From positions 124,001 through 188,000 of the forward strand of contig NZ_JAGSHT010000003.1 of assembly GCF_019947135.1 (NCBI RefSeq): 64,000 nt of DNA, written 5' to 3'. Every line of letters starts with the position of its first letter. Within the stretch, counting starts at the first letter, position 1. This document shows, piece after piece, positions 37,845 to 45,673 of this stretch. The notes under the pieces are model-generated. The model saw only the letters and a list, made by a program, of their open reading frames with translations. It ran no database searches and was not told where the DNA came from. The position numbers were made by a program, and so were the translations under genes. Origin of the DNA: Occultella gossypii. GTDB taxonomy: Bacteria > Actinomycetota > Actinomycetes > Actinomycetales > Beutenbergiaceae.

Positions 37845-38522
37845 TCAGGCCAGGCCCTGCCGCCGCCGGTCCAGCCCGGCGAGCATCAGGTCGATCGAGA
37901 ACGCGAACTCCTCGTCGTCGTCGCAGCCGCCGAGACCTCCCTCGTGGCTGGCCGCGACGGCGAGCTCGGCGAGCCGTGGCAGTTCCTTGGTGAAGAACGC
38001 CAACTGCGCCGCGGCGACCCTCGGTGCCGGCTGCTCTGTTGCGGCGTCGTCGAACAGGTCGTCGCTGAAGCCGAGCACCCGGCTGCCCAGGACGTGCAGC
38101 GCGTGGTGGGTCAGGGCCAGGTCCAGGCCACCGGTGCGCAGGATCTCGAGCAGACCGTTCAGGTGCCGCAGGGTCGCGGGGGTGGGTTCGCGCCGGTCCT
38201 TGATCGCCGCGGCGGTCCACGGGTGGGCGAGCATGGTGCGTCGCGCGGAGAGCATGAGTGTGCGCGCGTCGGCGACCCAGTCGCCCGACGGCGTCGCCAC
38301 CGGCTCGATGTCGCTCACCACGGCGTCGGTCATCAGGTCGAGGAGCCCGTCCTTGGTGCCGACGTGCCGGTAGAGCGACATCGGGTCGACCCCGAGCGCC
38401 TGCGCGACGCGGCGCATGCTGACGGCGGCCAGCCCGTCGGCGTCCGCGATGGCGACGGCCACGGTGACGATGCCCGCCGGGGTGAGGCCGGCCGGGGCGG
38501 TCCGGGGCTGCTGGGTGGTCAT
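37845..38522 (-). CDS. TetR-family regulator (tetracycline-repressor C-terminal type)
   Basis: The 225-residue protein has an N-terminal HTH (DADGLAAVSMRRVAQALGVD, PMSLYRHVGTKDGLLDLM), matching the TetR(A)-like class with PMSLYRHV, and a long helical C-terminus. It is divergent from the deazaflavin-dependent reductase gene, and an elaborate palindrome (38557-38593) separates them. TAGACT 8 bases before its ATG suggests a leaderless or near-leaderless transcript. Confidence 0.9.
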   Translation of the reverse strand: MTTQQPRTAPAGLTPAGIVTVAVAIADADGLAAVSMRRVAQALGVDPMSLYRHVGTKDGLLDLMTDAVVSDIEPVATPSGDWVADARTLMLSARRTMLAHPWTAAAIKDRREPTPATLRHLNGLLEILRTGGLDLALTHHALHVLGSRVLGFSDDLFDDAATEQPAPRVAAAQLAFFTKELPRLAELAVAASHEGGLGGCDDDEEFAFSIDLMLAGLDRRRQGLA

Positions 38523-38556
38523 TGCGGGACAGTCTAGGCCAGTGGCATTGACGCGA

Positions 38557-38593
38557 CTACACCGTAGGCCTACGCTGTAGGTCTACGGTGTAG
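38557..38593. promoter_or_regulatory. overlapping palindromes between TetR and F420-type reductase genes
   Basis: An 11-bp perfect inverted repeat (38557-38567 with 38583-38593) contains two shorter palindromes: CGTAGG-CCTACG (38563-38574) and CTGTAG-GT-CTACGG (38575-38588), centres 13 bp apart. This fits two TetR dimers bound on neighbouring faces. Confidence 0.8.
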
Positions 38594-38628
38594 ATACACA
38601 AACTCGACTCCAGCGAGAGGGCGACGTC

Positions 38629-39087
38629 ATGTCGATCCAGAACCCGGCACCCACGCTGCCGCCACGGTGGTTCATCCGGTCCGCGTGGGCCGGGCACAAG
38701 CTCCTGTACCGGACCACGCGGCTCGGCCTGGCCCGCCCCGTGCCGGGCCGCAAGGCCGGCATCCTGCGGATGCGCACCGTGGGTCGCCGCACCGGCGAGC
38801 CACGCGCCGTCATGCTCTGTTACTTCCTCGACGGCGAGAACCTCGTGACCCTCGCGATGAACGGCTGGGCCCCGAGCCACCCGGCGTGGTGGTTGAACCT
38901 GCAGGCACGGCCCGAGGCCGAGGTGGACACCGCGGACGGCGCCGTGGGCGTGAGCGGCCGGGAGGCCGTCGGGGCCGAGCGGGACCGGCTGCTGGCCCGG
39001 TTCGACGACTACCGCGGGTGGGGCGACGTCCGCACCTACGCCGAGGCGCGACCGCACACGCCCGTCGTCGTCCTGACGCGCACCTGA
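38629..39087 (+). CDS. deazaflavin (F420)-dependent nitroreductase-family protein, Ddn-like
   Basis: The 152-residue split-barrel protein has the Ddn/DUF385 pattern: GILRMRTVGRRTGEPRAVML (F420 phosphate-binding Arg/Lys), CYFLDGENLVTLAMNGWAP, HPAWWLNLQARPEAEVD, and the terminal PVVVLTR. Family members reduce quinones, nitro compounds or aflatoxins with F420H2. GAGAGGGCGA precedes the ATG. Likely repressed by the divergent TetR. Confidence 0.88.
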   Translation: MSIQNPAPTLPPRWFIRSAWAGHKLLYRTTRLGLARPVPGRKAGILRMRTVGRRTGEPRAVMLCYFLDGENLVTLAMNGWAPSHPAWWLNLQARPEAEVDTADGAVGVSGREAVGAERDRLLARFDDYRGWGDVRTYAEARPHTPVVVLTRT

Positions 39088-39091
39088 CGTC

Positions 39092-39391
39092 TCAGTCGGG
39101 GTCGCCGGCGTGGTTCGCCAGGGCGGTCAGAGCGGCGACGTGGCCGTGGAACGCCCGCCGGCCGGCCGGCGTGAGCTGCACCCAGACGCGGCTCCGCCCG
39201 CCCCGGGTGGCGCGGCGCTGGGAGGCGTAGCCGGCACCCGCCAGGGCCGAGAGTTGCTTGCTGAGAGCCGAGTCGCTCGTCTCGAGCAGGTCGCGGAGCG
39301 CGGCGAACTCCTCCTCCGTGACCGGGTCGAGCAACGCGCAGATCCGCAGTCGCTGGATCGGATGGATCACCGGGTCGAGGGCAGGCGTCAC
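39092..39391 (-). CDS. winged-helix transcriptional regulator (MarR/ArsR-like)
   Basis: The 99-residue protein is a compact winged helix: IHPIQRLRICALLDPVTEEE, FAALRDLLETSDSALSKQLS (recognition helix) and ASQRRATRGGRSRVWVQLTP (wing). It belongs to the short winged-helix class often paired with a membrane protein, as here, where it begins 4 bases after the upstream gene. The 39845-39886 inverted repeat at the head of the operon is its likely operator. Confidence 0.85.
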   Translation of the reverse strand: MTPALDPVIHPIQRLRICALLDPVTEEEFAALRDLLETSDSALSKQLSALAGAGYASQRRATRGGRSRVWVQLTPAGRRAFHGHVAALTALANHAGDPD

Positions 39392-39395
39392 GCCG

Positions 39396-39851
39396 TCACT
39401 CCTCGCCGTGGCTTGCTCGGCGCGCCCAGGAGCGATCCATGCGCGGCCCGACGCCGGCGACGAAGGCGAACAGGAGCACGGCCGCGACCAGCGGCGCCCA
39501 CCACCACCCCTGCTCGAGATGGACCCCTCGGCTGACCGCGATCACGACGCCCCCGAGTAGCGCGAAGCCGACGAGCTGGAGCCCCATCCGCCCGGACAGT
39601 CGGATCTTGCGCACCGCCGTCGGCTGCCTCCACGCGGCGACGACCGCGACGAGGATCATGAGCGCGGGCGCGGCGGAGTATCGCAGCAGTGGCGGCCAGT
39701 CGGCCGTGTACGGCAGGAGCGCGAACACGGCGAGCATCAGCCCCAGCATGATCCAGTACCGCTTCGGCCGCCGGAGCCGCTCCGCGTTGAGCTCCCTGGC
39801 CGCGCTCACGGCATCGAGTGCTTCACGTGCGGAGACGGCGTCACTTTCCAT
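39396..39851 (-). CDS. four-helix membrane protein cotranscribed with a winged-helix regulator
   Basis: The 151-residue protein has an N-terminal charged helix (AREALDAVSAARELNAERLR) then four transmembrane segments (YWIMLGLMLAVFALLPYTA, YSAAPALMILVAVVAAW, LQLVGFALLGGVVIAVSRG, WWAPLVAAVLLFAFVAGVG). The function is unknown. The ATG at 39849-39851 is chosen because TAGAGT (39864-39859 on the minus strand) ends 7 bases before it, giving a leaderless start; a second ATG at 39881 also lies in the inverted repeat. No ribosome-binding site for either. Confidence 0.75.
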   Translation of the reverse strand: MESDAVSAREALDAVSAARELNAERLRRPKRYWIMLGLMLAVFALLPYTADWPPLLRYSAAPALMILVAVVAAWRQPTAVRKIRLSGRMGLQLVGFALLGGVVIAVSRGVHLEQGWWWAPLVAAVLLFAFVAGVGPRMDRSWARRASHGEE

Positions 39852-39886
39852 GGAGGAAACTCTACTGCGAGTTTCCTCCATGGAAA
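39845..39886. promoter_or_regulatory. 18-bp-arm perfect inverted repeat over promoter and start codon
   Basis: 39845-39862 is exactly inverted at 39869-39886 with a 6-nt centre. Each arm itself contains CCATGG. On the minus strand the probable -10 (TAGAGT) lies across the centre and the start codon is within the downstream arm, so protein binding here would block transcription of the membrane protein/winged-helix operon. Confidence 0.85.
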
Positions 39887-39949
39887 GTCGCCGGCTGAGC
39901 TGCCGGACCAGGTTGAGTGGTCCGGGATCTGTGCGGGCCCAGGACTCCC

Positions 39950-40564
39950 TCACGCCAAGGCGCGGCCCATCGACTCGGCAAGCAACTTCCGCGCCTCCTC
40001 GCCGCTGACGGTCCCGGTGAGGGTCAGTGCCGACAGCCCCTCGGCGGTAGCGAGCAGGGTGATCGCCGTGCGCCGTGCCGTGCCGTCGGCGTCGGACGTG
40101 CGACCGGTGCCATCGCCGCTCACGTCCGCCGCCGCGAGCTGCTGGGCCAGGAACTCGACCAGGGCCATGCGGCCCACCCGCAGCTCTTCGCCGAGCTCGG
40201 GATCCGTGATGGCGTGTTGTTCGACCACGAACGCGACGCGCAGCATCGAGCGCTCCTGCTCGGTGAGCGGGATCATGGCGCGCAGCGTGGCGGCGACCAC
40301 CTCGCGCGGCGAGGACGTCGGCCCTTCCTCGAGTTCGCGCCGCACGCCGTCGCCCACCAGTTCCTGGACTCTCCGGAAGGTCGCGGTGGCCAGACCCTTG
40401 CTGCTCTGGAGGTAGTGCTGGACCCGACCGGGGGAGACTCCGGCCTCGGCGGCGACGTTACGGAAGGTCAGTGCCGGCAGCCCGTCCCGCTCGAGGACCC
40501 GCACCGCGGCGTCCGCCAGTTGCGTGATCTGCGCGTCGTGCTGAGCACCGGGTCCTCGCGCCAT
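39950..40564 (-). CDS. TetR-family regulator
   Basis: The 204-residue protein has an N-terminal HTH (LERDGLPALTFRNVAAEAGV, SPGRVQHYLQSSKGLATATF) and a helical C-terminus with AFVVEQHAITDPELGEELR typical of BetI-like TetR members. GAAGGGG precedes its ATG. It is divergent from a small membrane protein gene, with two near-identical 18-bp palindromes between them. Confidence 0.9.
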   Translation of the reverse strand: MARGPGAQHDAQITQLADAAVRVLERDGLPALTFRNVAAEAGVSPGRVQHYLQSSKGLATATFRRVQELVGDGVRRELEEGPTSSPREVVAATLRAMIPLTEQERSMLRVAFVVEQHAITDPELGEELRVGRMALVEFLAQQLAAADVSGDGTGRTSDADGTARRTAITLLATAEGLSALTLTGTVSGEEARKLLAESMGRALA

Positions 40565-40588
40565 CGTCGCCCCTTCCAGTCATCCAAG

Positions 40589-40633
40589 TATTCCGATACG
40601 GTAGCATCGGAATAACCGATACGAGTGCATCGG
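40589..40633. promoter_or_regulatory. paired 18-bp operators for the 39950 TetR
   Basis: Site 1, 40593-40610: CCGATACGGTAGCATCGG (arms extend outward to 9 bp, 40589-40614). Site 2, 40616-40633: CCGATACGAGTGCATCGG. The two differ only in the centre and start 23 bp apart. They lie between TetR and the 40665 gene. Confidence 0.85.
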
Positions 40634-40664
40634 TTCGCTGAGGGGCAAGGGGAGGTGCGGGATC

Positions 40665-41195
40665 GTGGGCCGCTGGAGTGGATTCACGAGCACGGCGGCG
40701 GAGATCGACCACGCCGGTCACCGGTACCGGGTCGAGCTGCGGCTGTTCACGATGGGCACGAACCTGTCGCTGCTGCGTGATGGCGAGGTCATCGAGCGCG
40801 CCTCCACGCCGGCCGGCTTCGACCTCGAGGACGGAGCGACGATCGAGGTCGCGGCCACCGAGCACGGCTTCAGGCGCGCTGTGCTACGCACCGGAGCCGG
40901 GACGACACGTCTGCAGCCGGCCGCCGGCACCTGGGAGGCGACGCGGCTGCACTGGGGCCGCAGGCACCCGGTCGCGAACCGGTTGATCGCGGTCGGCGCC
41001 GGGTTCGTCGTGGTGGCGGGGCTGCTGTTCGCCCTGCTGCAGTTGCTCCAGGTCATCACCTCGGCCGACGTCGTGCGCGACCTGCTGGGCGGCTGGTCGT
41101 TCACCATGCCGGTCGTTCTCTCGCCGGTGGCGCTCGTGGTGTTCGGTCTCGCCGTCGGTGCGGCCGCGCTGGACACGGCGCTGAGAATGCGATGA
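40665..41195 (+). CDS. two-helix membrane protein of unknown function
   Basis: The 176-residue protein has a soluble beta-rich N-terminal region (HRYRVELRLFTMGTNLSLLR, DGEVIERASTPAGF) and two C-terminal transmembrane segments (LIAVGAGFVVVAGLLFALLQ and VVLSPVALVVFGLAVGAAA). GTG start with AGGGGAGG upstream. It overlaps the acyltransferase gene by 4 bases (ATGA) and is probably regulated by the divergent TetR through the paired operators. No family recognised. Confidence 0.78.
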   Translation: MGRWSGFTSTAAEIDHAGHRYRVELRLFTMGTNLSLLRDGEVIERASTPAGFDLEDGATIEVAATEHGFRRAVLRTGAGTTRLQPAAGTWEATRLHWGRRHPVANRLIAVGAGFVVVAGLLFALLQLLQVITSADVVRDLLGGWSFTMPVVLSPVALVVFGLAVGAAALDTALRMR

Positions 41196-42454
41196 GCGTC
41201 GAGGGTCGTACGGGTGGCGCAACCCTCGCCACCGACGCCACCAGTGCGCGCACCGACGGGGCCGCTGCCGGCGCCGATGCGGCAACGGTCGGCACCGCCG
41301 TCGGTTCCGGCGGCGCGCCACGTCCCAAGCCTGGGCCCAGGCTCCACTGGATCGACACCGCGCGGGTGGCGTTGACGGTCCTGGTGGTCGCGCACCACGC
41401 CGCGATCACTTATGGCAACCTGCCGCTCTGGTACGTCCACGAGGCCCCGCAGGACGCGTCGGCGGTCACCCTGGACCTGTTCGCCGTGATCAACCAGAGC
41501 TACTTCATGGGGCTGTTCTTCCTCATCTCCGGCTACTTCGTGCCCGGCTCCCTCGATCGCAAGGGCCCGCTCGCGTTCGCCCGCGACCGGCTGATCCGCC
41601 TCGGCCTGCCACTGCTGGCCTTCGTGCTGATCGTGGGCCCGCTCGCCGGCCTGCCCGCGTGGGTGGACGACCCCGCTGGGCTCTCGTACCCGATGTACTA
41701 CCTGGTCACGATCAGTGCGGGTCCCGCATGGTTCCTGGAGGTGCTCCTGATGCTCTCGCTGGCCTGCGCCGCGCTCGCGTCGCTGCCCGGTGCCCGGGAG
41801 CGGCGACGGAGGCCCGTCGGTGCCGGCGGGCAGTCCACGGCGGCCGCCACCGGCCAGGATCGACTGCGTCGCAGGGACGCCGCAGGGGTCATCGTCGGCC
41901 TGATCGTGGTCATGGCGCTCTCCATGGTGGCGTGGCGTCGGCTCGTGCCTGATGGCACCTACTGGCCGATCGTCGGCCTGCCCACCCCGTCGTTCCTGCC
42001 GCAGTACGTCCTCATGTTCGCCGTCGGAGTGCTCGGCGCCCGGCTGCGCTGGCTGGAACGGATGCCGGGTTGCGTGGCCCTCGTCGGCGGTGGGCTGTCG
42101 GTGCTCGCGATCGCTCTGCTCGGGCCACTCGCCCTCTCGCCGACTCCGGGCGCGGCCGACGTCGCCGCGGGCGTCGCGGCCTCCGTGCTGGGCGTCGGCC
42201 TGAGCGCGGTGGTGCTGGTCGCCGTGCGACGTATCGCCCCCGGCACGGGTGCGGTCCGACGGTTCCTGTCGGCCAATGCCTTCGCGGTCTACGTCATTCA
42301 CCCGGCGGTGCTCGTGGGCCTGATGCTCGTGCTGCAGCCGCTGGTCGCACCCGCGGTTGTGAAGTTCGCGGTGCTGGGTGTCCTGGGCGTCGTCGCCTCC
42401 TGGGTGCTCGCCGCCATCCTGCGCCGGATTCCTGCAGTGGCGCGGATCATCTAG
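41192..42454 (+). CDS. membrane acyltransferase (acyltransferase 3 family)
   Basis: The 420-residue protein has about ten transmembrane helices and the acyltransferase-3 motifs: LHWIDTARVALTVLVVAHHA (His-His-type catalytic site after R/D) and RDRLIRLGLPLLAFVLI. Such enzymes acylate sugars, peptidoglycan or lipids at the membrane. Its N-terminus is Ala/Gly/Thr-rich. It is translationally coupled to the small membrane protein upstream; the pair is in one TetR-controlled operon. The acceptor is unknown. Confidence 0.88.
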   Translation: MSVEGRTGGATLATDATSARTDGAAAGADAATVGTAVGSGGAPRPKPGPRLHWIDTARVALTVLVVAHHAAITYGNLPLWYVHEAPQDASAVTLDLFAVINQSYFMGLFFLISGYFVPGSLDRKGPLAFARDRLIRLGLPLLAFVLIVGPLAGLPAWVDDPAGLSYPMYYLVTISAGPAWFLEVLLMLSLACAALASLPGARERRRRPVGAGGQSTAAATGQDRLRRRDAAGVIVGLIVVMALSMVAWRRLVPDGTYWPIVGLPTPSFLPQYVLMFAVGVLGARLRWLERMPGCVALVGGGLSVLAIALLGPLALSPTPGAADVAAGVAASVLGVGLSAVVLVAVRRIAPGTGAVRRFLSANAFAVYVIHPAVLVGLMLVLQPLVAPAVVKFAVLGVLGVVASWVLAAILRRIPAVARII

Positions 42455-42493
42455 GGGCGGAGACCAGGGGCGGAGACCCGGGACGGCGCGCCG

Positions 42494-43171
42494 TCAGCGC
42501 GGCGGTGGCGCCGTGCCGCCGGCGCCGACCAGACCGTGCTCATAGGCGGCGATGACAAGCTGGGCGCGGTCCCGGGCGTGCAGCTTGGCCAGCAGGCTGC
42601 CGATGTGGGTCTTGACCGTGCCCATCGAGATCGTCAGGGCCTGGGTGATCTCGGTGTTGGACAGCCCACGGCCGATGAGGGTGAGCACCTGCGCCTCCCG
42701 GTCCGTGAGCGACGCCGGCGCGCTCGCGGGCGCGGACCGGCTCAGGTAGTTCTCGACCAGCCGGGCCAGGACGCTCGGCGCGAAGAGTGACTCGCCGGCG
42801 TGGGTGCGCCGGATCGCGTCGGTGAGCCGACCCGGTTCGGCATCCTTGAGGAGGAAACCGCTCGCCCCAGCGCCCAGGGCCGCGTGGACGTACTCGTCGA
42901 GTTCGAACATGGTCAGCACCAGCACCCGGGTGCTGGCGAGCGCAGGGTCTGCGGCGATGCGGCGGGTGGCCTCGATGCCGTCGCCGCCGGGCATCCGGAT
43001 GTCCATGAGCACGATGTCCGGACGCAGCTCACGAGCCTGCTCGAGCGCACCCGCGCCGGTGTCCGCCTCGCCCACGACGGCCAGGTCCGGCGCGCCGTCG
43101 ACGATGAGCCGCAGGCTGTGCCGGATCAGCGGCTGGTCGTCGACGACGAGAACCCGGACCGGCCCGGTCAC
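42494..43171 (-). CDS. NarL/LuxR-family response regulator
   Basis: The 225-residue protein has a receiver domain (VRVLVVDDQPLIRHSLRLIV with the acidic pair, DIVLMDIRMPGGDG with phospho-acceptor Asp, LVLTMFELDEYVHAAL and LLKDAEP) and a LuxR HTH (LTDREAQVLTLIGRGLSNTE). GTG start at 43169-43171 overlaps the histidine-kinase stop by 4 bases. It pairs with that kinase; the divergent ABC exporter is the likely target. Confidence 0.94.
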   Translation of the reverse strand: MTGPVRVLVVDDQPLIRHSLRLIVDGAPDLAVVGEADTGAGALEQARELRPDIVLMDIRMPGGDGIEATRRIAADPALASTRVLVLTMFELDEYVHAALGAGASGFLLKDAEPGRLTDAIRRTHAGESLFAPSVLARLVENYLSRSAPASAPASLTDREAQVLTLIGRGLSNTEITQALTISMGTVKTHIGSLLAKLHARDRAQLVIAAYEHGLVGAGGTAPPPR

Positions 43172-44076
43172 GGCAGGCCCGCCGGCCCGACGCGCTCGGG
43201 CAGCCGGGCGGTCAACCGGTAGCCGTCGCCCACGCGCTGACCGAGCAGCGTGCCGCCGAGGGCGTCGACGCGCTCGCGCAGACCCGCGAGCCCCGCGCCC
43301 GCGCCGGGGTGCGGCGGCCAACCGGGGGCCGGGCCGTCGTCGGTGACCGTGGTGAGCACCTCGCCGCCGGCACGCGAGACCAGGACACGCGCCGCCGTCG
43401 GGCCGGCATGCCGGACCGTGTTCGTCAGGCCCTCCCGCACGATCGCGCACACGGTCAGCTGGGTTCCGGCCGAGACCTCGCCGAGGTCGGCGACCTCGAG
43501 CACGGCCTCGACCCCGCCGGCCCGGGCGTCGGCCACGATCCGCGGCAGGTCGGCGAGGGTCTCCGCGGGCCGCAGCGGCGCGCCCTCTCCGGGCGTGCGC
43601 AGCACCGAGAGCATCCGGCGCAGCTCGGTCGTGGCACCCCGGGCGGTCCGTTCGATGTCTGCCAGCGCGGCGGCCCGTTCGGTCTCGGCGGCCGGACCCG
43701 CCACGGTGCGCGCCGCGGCGGCGCGGACCGTGATCAGGCCGAGCCCATGGGAGGCCAGGTCGTGCAGGTCACGGGCGATCCGCAGGCGCTCGGCCTGCGC
43801 GGCACGCTCCGCGGCCCACGCGGTCAACTCGTCCTCGAACGCACGCCGCTCCTGCCGGGCGCGCCACAGGGCCCAGCCGAGCACGACGGCGGCGAACCCC
43901 GCGGCTCCGAACAGGACCGCCATCGCGCCGAACGGCGGATCGACGCCGACCGTCGAGAGCACGAGCACCAGCGCCACGATCACCCCACCGGCCACCAGCC
44001 AGACGCGCGAGCGCAGCACGGGGCGGTCGGTCTGGGGCACCTGCCCGAGTCTAGATACCCAGGCCAGCACGCACAT
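43168..44076 (-). CDS. sensor histidine kinase (NarX/DesK-like)
   Basis: The 302-residue kinase has two or three N-terminal transmembrane segments (VWLVAGGVIVALVLVLSTVG, MAVLFGAAGFAAVVLGWALW), a HisKA_3 box with the phospho-acceptor His in RIARDLHDLASHGLGLI, and a short HATPase domain (REGLTNTVRHA, TVTDDGPAPGW, GLAGLRERVDALGGTL). It has no periplasmic sensor domain, as in envelope-stress kinases. It is paired with the downstream regulator. Confidence 0.92.
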   Translation of the reverse strand: MCVLAWVSRLGQVPQTDRPVLRSRVWLVAGGVIVALVLVLSTVGVDPPFGAMAVLFGAAGFAAVVLGWALWRARQERRAFEDELTAWAAERAAQAERLRIARDLHDLASHGLGLITVRAAAARTVAGPAAETERAAALADIERTARGATTELRRMLSVLRTPGEGAPLRPAETLADLPRIVADARAGGVEAVLEVADLGEVSAGTQLTVCAIVREGLTNTVRHAGPTAARVLVSRAGGEVLTTVTDDGPAPGWPPHPGAGAGLAGLRERVDALGGTLLGQRVGDGYRLTARLPERVGPAGLP

Positions 44077-44174
44077 CGGACCTGGGTCTGACGGCCCCGG
44101 GTCCGAGGCCCGCCGGCCACGTCCGGACCCCGGGCCGATGCCGCATACGGCGCGCCCGCGATCGGATGGTGGGC

Positions 44175-44888
44175 ATGCTCCTCATCGATCAACTCGTCAA
44201 ACGCCACGGTACCCGGACCGTGCTCGATCACGTCGGCTTCGAGGCCCGCCCGGGCCGCGTGACCGCGTTCCTCGGCGCCAACGGCGCCGGCAAGTCCTCC
44301 ACGCTGCGGATCCTGCTCGGGCTCGACCGGCCCGACGGCGGAACCGCCCTGGTCGACGGCCGTCCGTACCGGAGTCTGCGAGACCCGCTGCGCACCGTCG
44401 GGTCGATGCTCGACGGCTCCGGCGCGCACCGGGCCCGGACGGCGCGCGACCACCTGGCCTGGCTGGCCCGCAGCAACGGCATCGCTCGCCGGCGCGTCGG
44501 CGAGGTGCTGGACCAGGTCGGGCTCGCGTCCTCCGCCGGGGTCCGGGTCGGGCGCTTCTCGCTGGGCATGGGACAGCGGCTCGGGCTCGCGGCGGCGCTG
44601 CTCGGCGAACCGCGGGCACTCGTCCTGGACGAGCCGGTCAACGGGCTGGACCCGGAGGGCATCCGCTGGATGCGCGGCCTCCTGCGTGACCAAGCCGCCG
44701 CGGGCGGCACCGTGCTGCTGTCCAGCCACCTGATGGCCGAGGTCGCGGACGTGGCGGACGACCTCGTGGTGATCGCCGGCGGGCGGATCGTGAGGACCGG
44801 GACCCTCGCCGAACTCACCGCCGGGTACGACCGGCTCGAGGACGCGTTCTTCGCCCTCACCGGCGGCGACGAGGGAGCGCACCGATGA
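44175..44888 (+). CDS. ABC transporter ATP-binding protein
   Basis: The 237-residue NBD has Walker A GANGAGKSST, signature LGMGQRLGLAAAL (variant of LSGGQ), Walker B ALVLDEPVNGLD and H-loop LLSSHLMAEV. The ATG at 44175 is preferred because a G-rich stretch precedes it; an in-frame ATG at 44166 is the alternative. It begins a three-gene exporter operon divergent from the two-component system, an arrangement seen for bacitracin- or lantibiotic-type and other drug exporters. Confidence 0.93.
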   Translation: MLLIDQLVKRHGTRTVLDHVGFEARPGRVTAFLGANGAGKSSTLRILLGLDRPDGGTALVDGRPYRSLRDPLRTVGSMLDGSGAHRARTARDHLAWLARSNGIARRRVGEVLDQVGLASSAGVRVGRFSLGMGQRLGLAAALLGEPRALVLDEPVNGLDPEGIRWMRGLLRDQAAAGGTVLLSSHLMAEVADVADDLVVIAGGRIVRTGTLAELTAGYDRLEDAFFALTGGDEGAHR

Positions 44889-45673
44889 GCACGGGTGGCC
44901 TCCTCGCGGCCGAACTGCGCAAGACCGTGACCCTGCCCGCAGCCTGGGCGGGCATCGCGGTCGCGGTGCTCGGCTCGATCGCGATCACGGTGCTCAACGC
45001 GCTGACGACCCGGTCCGCGATCGACGCCGGCACACCGGAGCGGGTGGCGAACACGTCGGCGTTCGAGACCGCGTTCGCCGCGATGCCGCTGGGTACCGTC
45101 GGCGCGGTCGTCCTCGGCGTCGTCGTGATCAGCAGTGAGTACGCCGCGAACAGCACCGACGCCGGCGGCGGGCGGCAGATCACGGCCACCCTCGCCGCGA
45201 TCCCACGCCGGGTGAGCCTCCTCGCTGCGAAGGCGACCGTGCTCGTCCTGCTCGTGACCGCCGTCGCCGCCCTCACCCTGCCCGCCACCGCGGGGATCGC
45301 GAACGCAGTCATCGGCGGCGCTGCGACCGAGACGGTGACGCCCGCGCAGGCGTTGGTACGCGGGCTCGGCGGCACGCTCTACTGGACGCTCACCGGGCTC
45401 ATCGCCGCGGCGGTCACCCTGCTGACCCGAAGCGGACTGATCGCGCCGATCGTGCTGATCGCGAACAGTTCGGTGGTCTCGGTCTCCTTGCTGCTGACCA
45501 ATCTCACCCCACTGGCGCACTGGCTGCCCGACCTCGCCGGCCGTCGGCTGTTCACCGGCGTGGACACCGTCGAGGGTGGGTTGGCCGCCGGCCCCGGTGC
45601 TCTCGTCATGACCGCGTGGACCGTGCTGCTCCTGACCGTGGCCGCGGTGGTCTTCCGCCGCCGGGACGCGTGA
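44885..45673 (+). CDS. ABC transporter permease
   Basis: The 262-residue protein has six or so transmembrane helices (AWAGIAVAVLGSIAITVLNA, PLGTVGAVVLGVVVISSEYA, ATVLVLLVTAVAALTLPATA, LYWTLTGLIAAAVTLLTRSG, VMTAWTVLLLTVAAVVF) and the ABC-2 pattern SSEYAANSTDAGGGRQITAT near the second helix. It overlaps the ATPase gene by 4 bases and the next permease gene by 1 base. Confidence 0.88.
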   Translation: MSTGGLLAAELRKTVTLPAAWAGIAVAVLGSIAITVLNALTTRSAIDAGTPERVANTSAFETAFAAMPLGTVGAVVLGVVVISSEYAANSTDAGGGRQITATLAAIPRRVSLLAAKATVLVLLVTAVAALTLPATAGIANAVIGGAATETVTPAQALVRGLGGTLYWTLTGLIAAAVTLLTRSGLIAPIVLIANSSVVSVSLLLTNLTPLAHWLPDLAGRRLFTGVDTVEGGLAAGPGALVMTAWTVLLLTVAAVVFRRRDA

